This document shows, piece after piece, positions 5,476-8,707 of a stretch of 8,707 bases of DNA. The position numbers and the translations under genes are program-made. The notes beneath the pieces were generated by a model. It made no database searches. It was not told the DNA's origin and saw only the letters and a list, made by a program, of their open reading frames with translations. Position 1 is the stretch's first letter; the number at the start of each line of letters is the position of its first letter. Source of the stretch: an uncultured Clostridia bacterium (GTDB taxonomy: Bacteria; Bacillota; Clostridia; Oscillospirales; UMGS1783); NCBI GenBank assembly GCA_937892635.1, contig CALBKB010000076.1:1-8707 (forward strand), read 5' to 3'.

Positions 5476-7221
5476 ATGGAAAACGTTACTATTAAAATCA
5501 ACGGCGTGGAATGTTCCGTGCCTAAGGGCAGTACCATTCTTGAAGCTGCTCGTATTGCCGGAGTCAGCATTCCGACTCTGTGCTACTTAAAGGATATCAA
5601 TGAGATCGGCGCCTGCCGCATGTGCATGGTCGAAGTGAAGGGTGCGCGCAGCCTTGTCGCTGCCTGCGTATATCCGGTCAACGAGGGTATGGAGATCACC
5701 ACCAATAGCCCTAAGGTTATCAAGGCTCGCCGCACTACGCTGGAACTGATTCTCTCCAATCACGACAAGAAATGCTTGTCCTGCGTACGCTCTCAGAATT
5801 GCGAATTGCAGGCTCTGTGCAAGGAGTATGGGGTTGAAAGCGAGAATCGCTATGAGGGTGAAATGACGGCTACTGAGATCGACGACAGTGCCGTTCACAT
5901 GATCCGCAACAACGCTAAGTGTATTCTTTGTCGCCGCTGCGTAGCTGCCTGCCAGAAGTTGCAGTCGGTTTCGGTCATCGGTGCCAATGAGCGTGGCTTT
6001 GCTACTGTTATCGGCTCGCCCTTCGATTGCGGCTTGGCGGATACATCGTGCATCGCTTGCGGCCAGTGCATTACCGTTTGCCCGACCGGCGCTTTGACCG
6101 AACGCGACGATACCGATAAGGTATTTGCCGCACTCAACGATCCCGAAAAGCATGTTGTAGTGCAGACCGCTCCGTCTATTCGTGTGGGTCTGGGCGAAGA
6201 ATTTGATATGCCTATCGGCACGATCGTAACGGGCAAGATGGTTACCGCCCTTAAAATGCTGGGCTTTGACGGTGTATTTGATACCAATTTCACGGCTGAC
6301 TTGACCATTATGGAAGAGGCTACCGAGTTCTTGGAGCGTTACACCAAGAAGGAGAATCTCCCGCTGATCACCTCCTGCTCGCCCGGTTGGGTTAAATTCT
6401 GTGAGTATTATTTCCCCGATATGATCAAGAACCTGTCCTCCTGCAAGTCGCCGCAGGGCATGTTTGGCGCTGTGGCTAAGACCTACTATGCCGAAAAGAT
6501 GGGTATTGATCCCAAGAACATCTTTGTTGTTTCGATCATGCCGTGTACCGCCAAGAAGTTCGAGGCGCAGCGCACCGAGAACCCGGCTGTTGAAGGCTTG
6601 TATGATATTGACGTAGCCCTTACCACCAGAGAATTGGCGCGCATGATCAAGAAGTGTGGTATTCGTTTCACCAGTTTGCCTGATGGCGAGTTTGATGCTC
6701 CCTTCGGTTTGGGTTCGGGTGCCGGCACCATCTTTGGCGCAACGGGCGGCGTTATGGAAGCGGCCCTGCGTACGGCGGCTGAGGTTGTTACCAAAGAGCC
6801 TCTCAAGCAGCTTGATTTTACCGATGTTCGTGGCGTTGAAGGCATTAAAGAGGCCACCTATGAGTTGGCCGGCAACAAGATCCGCGTGGCTGTTGCCTCC
6901 GGTCTGGCCAATGCCCGCGCTCTGCTTAACAGCATTAAATCGGGCGAGAAGGAATATGATTTCATTGAGATCATGGCCTGCCCCGGTGGCTGCGTCAATG
7001 GTGGCGGTCAGCCTATCCAGCCGGCAAAGGTTCGCAACGAGGTGGATATTCGCAAGGTTCGTGCGGCGGCTCTGTATGAGGATGATCGCAATTTGCCGGT
7101 CAGAAAGTCTCATGAGAACCCTGATATCACCCGTATTTACGAGGAATATCTCGGAAAACCCGGTAGCCATAAGTCTCACGAGATTCTGCATACGTCCTAC
7201 GTTAAGCGCGACAAGTATTAA
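5476..7221 (+). CDS. hydA: Catalytic subunit HydA of NADH-dependent [FeFe] hydrogenase
   Basis: 581 residues, cytoplasmic; it reduces protons or oxidises H2 at the H-cluster. Domains in order: plant-type [2Fe-2S] (C36, C47, C50, C64); His-ligated [4Fe-4S] (H96, C100, C103, C109); two [4Fe-4S] clusters (C149, C152, C155, C159 and C192, C195, C198, C202); H-domain from about residue 226. The H-cluster motifs are L1 TSCSPGW (C301, S302), L2 MPCTAKKFE (C357, K360) and L3 EIMACPGGCVNGGG (C502, C506). The protein ends in the small-subunit-like SHEILHTSY. S302 stands where Clostridium pasteurianum CpI has ligand Cys300, and C323 (SSCKSPQ) stands where CpI has Ala. This swap is common in NADH-linked HydA proteins as I recall. 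There is no extra carboxy-terminal [2Fe-2S] domain as in Thermotoga HydA. GGAGGAG directly follows the hydB stop, and a strong terminator follows hydA. Confidence 0.97.
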   Translation: MENVTIKINGVECSVPKGSTILEAARIAGVSIPTLCYLKDINEIGACRMCMVEVKGARSLVAACVYPVNEGMEITTNSPKVIKARRTTLELILSNHDKKCLSCVRSQNCELQALCKEYGVESENRYEGEMTATEIDDSAVHMIRNNAKCILCRRCVAACQKLQSVSVIGANERGFATVIGSPFDCGLADTSCIACGQCITVCPTGALTERDDTDKVFAALNDPEKHVVVQTAPSIRVGLGEEFDMPIGTIVTGKMVTALKMLGFDGVFDTNFTADLTIMEEATEFLERYTKKENLPLITSCSPGWVKFCEYYFPDMIKNLSSCKSPQGMFGAVAKTYYAEKMGIDPKNIFVVSIMPCTAKKFEAQRTENPAVEGLYDIDVALTTRELARMIKKCGIRFTSLPDGEFDAPFGLGSGAGTIFGATGGVMEAALRTAAEVVTKEPLKQLDFTDVRGVEGIKEATYELAGNKIRVAVASGLANARALLNSIKSGEKEYDFIEIMACPGGCVNGGGQPIQPAKVRNEVDIRKVRAAALYEDDRNLPVRKSHENPDITRIYEEYLGKPGSHKSHEILHTSYVKRDKY

Positions 7222-7226
7222 AAAAT

Positions 7227-7255
7227 TCCCTCCGGAAATTCCGGAGGGATTTTTT
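7227..7255. terminator. Bidirectional rho-independent terminator between hydA and the DUF421 gene
   Basis: Two perfectly complementary 10-nt arms (TCCCTCCGGA at 7227-7236 and TCCGGAGGGA at 7240-7249) enclose a 3-nt loop. Six T follow on the plus strand and an A run at 7220-7225 serves the minus strand. It starts 5 nt after the hydA stop. The minus-strand gene ends at 7254, inside the T run, so one hairpin stops both convergent transcripts. Confidence 0.93.
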
Positions 7256-7925
7256 ATTTCTTCTCCACGATTACGGTTTTGAGGTCACGGGTAAGAGACA
7301 TATAAAAGATCTTCTTTCGGTCGGTGTATCCGTTTTTTCGTAAAAGACGCAGCAACTGCTTTTCCGATATGCCTAATCGATTCATATTCATCGTCAGCAT
7401 TCGTCCGTCCGAAATAACGGTATAGGGAATGGGTTGTTCGGGGAGTTCCAGGTTGATGTCATCTGCCGATGGGGGACTGCTGGATTTTTTCAAAAATACC
7501 GATATGTGTCCATTGGTCTCCAAAATGGCTGATTCCACCTCGCCGACAGACAGTGCGCCGCATTGACGGATGCTTTCAATCAGATCATCCACGGAAAATC
7601 GGTTTTTTCGTAATTCATCTTGATTAATAATGCCGTTTTCAATCAATACGCTGGGACGCCCTTCGATCATCTTACGAATTTTTATGGATTTGAGCGAGAG
7701 ATAGGAGAAGCCTATCTCCAATAACACCAGTACGGCTATGCTGGCCAGCGGATACCAGATCGGTGTTTGTGTGTCTTGAATTGGCCAAGAGGCTAACTCA
7801 GAGATGAGAAAGGTTACCACCAATTCACCGATTTGGAGTTGTCCGATTTGCCGTTTCCCCGTCAAGCGCATCATGAGCATGACAAACAGGTACATAACAA
7901 CGGTACGCACTAAAACAGTTAGCAT
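7254..7925 (-). CDS. DUF421 (YetF-like) membrane protein
   Basis: 223 residues from the ATG at 7925. Three hydrophobic segments at about residues 2-20, 30-47 and 57-78 anchor it in the membrane. A cytoplasmic DUF421 domain follows, recognisable by GRPSVLIENGII, LRKNRFSVDDLIESIRQ and VESAILETNGHISV. The last 60 residues (from about IPYTVISDG) look like the YetF carboxy-terminal region. YetF-family proteins are widespread in Firmicutes; their biochemical role is not well established. A GTG at 7937 would add four residues, but it has no ribosome binding site, whereas GGGTGAT lies just before the ATG, so I prefer the ATG. The gene is flanked by terminators on both sides and is probably transcribed alone. 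No functional link to the hydrogenase is evident. Confidence 0.9.
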   Translation of the reverse strand: MLTVLVRTVVMYLFVMLMMRLTGKRQIGQLQIGELVVTFLISELASWPIQDTQTPIWYPLASIAVLVLLEIGFSYLSLKSIKIRKMIEGRPSVLIENGIINQDELRKNRFSVDDLIESIRQCGALSVGEVESAILETNGHISVFLKKSSSPPSADDINLELPEQPIPYTVISDGRMLTMNMNRLGISEKQLLRLLRKNGYTDRKKIFYMSLTRDLKTVIVEKK

Positions 7926-7932
7926 AATATCA

Positions 7933-7948
7933 CCCACAGTATTGTGGG
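7933..7948 (-). promoter_or_regulatory. Hairpin covering the ribosome binding site of the DUF421 gene
   Basis: CCCACA and TGTGGG form a perfect 6-bp inverted repeat around a 4-nt centre. On the minus strand the 3' arm (TGTGGG) overlaps the GTGGGTGAT element that serves as ribosome binding site for the ATG at 7925. If the transcript starts upstream, folding would hide part of that site. It could equally be a DNA operator, or chance. Confidence 0.4.
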
Positions 7949-7969
7949 CGATTTTTGGGATTTGTATAC

Positions 7970-7998
7970 AAAAAGGGGAGGCCGAAGCCTCTCCTTTT
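7970..7998 (-). terminator. Rho-independent terminator after the chimeric pyrH/nucleosidase frame
   Basis: Two 12-nt arms (7971-7982 and 7987-7998) pair with one A-C mismatch on the minus-strand RNA, closed by a UUCG tetraloop. On the minus strand the 3' arm ends in a T run (TTTTT at 7974-7970). The 5' arm overlaps the stop codon at 7997-7999. It separates this gene from the DUF421 gene downstream on the same strand. Confidence 0.88.
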
Positions 7999-8707
7999 AC
8001 GATTTTATGATGATTTGATAGATATGCTCAGCCAATGCATCGGATACGTCGGCTAGATTACCGTCAAACTGTGAAGAGTCGGTATTTTTCTCGGTCATGT
8101 CGCTGATAACTTTGTAGATGCGGCAGGCGGCGCCCAGTCGACGGCAGGTGTAGGCAACGGAAAAGGCTTCCATTTCCACGGCCAAATTCGGCTCTACTTG
8201 ATCTTTGGCACCGATAAAACGGTCCGTACTGCGGGCGGTGGCGGCAGGGAAGTCAGGATCGTGCGGCAGATCGAGATATATCGGTGTGCGTGGTAATTCA
8301 TAGGCTTGATAGCCGGCTACGGTCAGATCGACATCCCCCTTAAAGACGCGGGTGATCGATACGATCGTGCCAACCGGAAGTTTGGGGCCGGTGGACCCGC
8401 AGGATCCGGTATTAAAGATGGTGGTGCAGCCGAAATCCCGAATCAGAGCAGCGGTACATAGGGCGGCTGCCAGCGAGCCGACATCACCGACGCCGATGAC
8501 CACGCGGCCCTTTTCCAGATGACGAATCGCCTTACCGCGGATGTAGGGCTCTGCAATCTGACGCATTTCAATAGCAGTCTGAACACGGGCTGTAACACCT
8601 AATTGCTCCAATGCATCAGCTAAAGCCAAAGAATTTATAGATGTTGCAAGCATACCCATATGGTCTGCTCTTGTTCTGTCCATACCCTTACCACTTCTTC
8701 CTCTCCA
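7997..8707 (-). CDS. Chimeric frame: UMP kinase (PyrH) fragment joined to MTA/SAH-nucleosidase-like domain, 5' truncated
   Basis: The frame is open to the window edge: eight residues (WRGRSGKG) precede the methionine at 8683, so 236 residues are visible. The first part (8707 to about 8495) is unmistakably PyrH, with MDRTRADHMGMLATSINSLA and the stretch IEMRQIAEPYIRGKAIRHLE before KGRVVI. PyrH should continue with a GTGNPFFSTD-type nucleotide segment. Instead, after RVVI the frame becomes a nucleoside phosphorylase-fold protein: GVGDVGSLAAA, FNTGSCGS, VEMEAFSVAYTC (catalytic-site Glu) and VISDMTEKN (catalytic Asp). The nucleosidase lacks its first strand and the amino-terminal glutamate of the active site, and PyrH lacks its ATP-binding half. 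Neither activity is expected to survive. The cause may be misassembly or a real deletion between two genes. No start codon should be assigned within the window. Confidence 0.85.
   Translation of the reverse strand, partial: WRGRSGKGMDRTRADHMGMLATSINSLALADALEQLGVTARVQTAIEMRQIAEPYIRGKAIRHLEKGRVVIGVGDVGSLAAALCTAALIRDFGCTTIFNTGSCGSTGPKLPVGTIVSITRVFKGDVDLTVAGYQAYELPRTPIYLDLPHDPDFPAATARSTDRFIGAKDQVEPNLAVEMEAFSVAYTCRRLGAACRIYKVISDMTEKNTDSSQFDGNLADVSDALAEHIYQIIIKS

Noticed and set aside
5587..7191. Minus-strand open frame of 534 codons opposite hydA
   Set aside because: Same explanation: it lies fully antisense to a highly conserved hydrogenase gene, has no known motif and has no credible translation start.
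6656..7282. Plus-strand 208-codon frame overlapping hydA in another frame and running into the terminator
   Set aside because: The composition is that of a frame-shifted shadow (many Arg, Pro, Leu, Ser) and the real frame is intact to its own stop at 7221.
8684..8707. Methionine at 8683 as the true start of the minus-strand frame
   Set aside because: The frame stays open upstream, and the translated residues WRGRSGKG match the PyrH sequence that normally precedes this methionine, so the methionine is internal.
1..8707. CRISPR arrays, insertion sequences, tRNA or rRNA genes
   Set aside because: I saw no regularly spaced repeats, transposase-like protein, terminal inverted repeats, or tRNA/rRNA sequence in the window.

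Overview
The window looks like a piece of the chromosome of a strictly anaerobic, fermentative Firmicute, most likely a clostridium of the Oscillospirales/Ruminococcaceae type. The evidence is a roughly 50% GC composition, strong AGGAGG-type ribosome binding sites, tightly packed overlapping genes, a cytosolic NADH-linked [FeFe] hydrogenase and Firmicute-like protein sequences. It may come from a metagenome; that is inference.

Region 1 (1-3211, plus strand) is a five-gene train of apparent signalling and accessory genes. It holds the end of an RsbW-like HATPase protein, a HydS-like putative sensory [FeFe] hydrogenase, a DRTGG-domain protein, a PHP-domain phosphoesterase and a second stand-alone HATPase protein. 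Three of the four junctions overlap (14, 4 and 4 nt), so the genes are almost certainly co-transcribed and translationally coupled. Such genes are known neighbours of clostridial electron-bifurcating hydrogenases, but their joint function is not established.

Region 2 (3247-7221, plus strand) encodes the catalytic machinery: a small thioredoxin-fold [2Fe-2S]-type protein, the NADH/FMN subunit HydB (NuoF-like) and the H-cluster subunit HydA. The separate NuoE-like subunit HydC, usually found between the PHP and HATPase genes in this type of cluster, is not in the window. A perfect TATAAT lies just upstream of region 2. Arginine codon use also changes sharply there, from CGA/CGG-rich to only CGT/CGC plus rare AGA. 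Both suggest that the structural genes have their own, stronger expression. The expected chemistry is reversible transfer of electrons between NADH (possibly with ferredoxin) and protons/H2.

Region 3 (7222-8707, minus strand) converges on hydA across a shared bidirectional terminator. It holds a DUF421/YetF-family membrane protein with a hairpin over its ribosome binding site. Upstream of that is a second terminator and a very odd open reading frame that runs off the window edge. The amino-terminal part of this frame is UMP kinase (PyrH) and the carboxy-terminal part is an MTA/SAH-nucleosidase-like domain, joined in frame in the middle of both folds. This is either an assembly chimera or a real deletion-fusion, and it is the most surprising object in the window.
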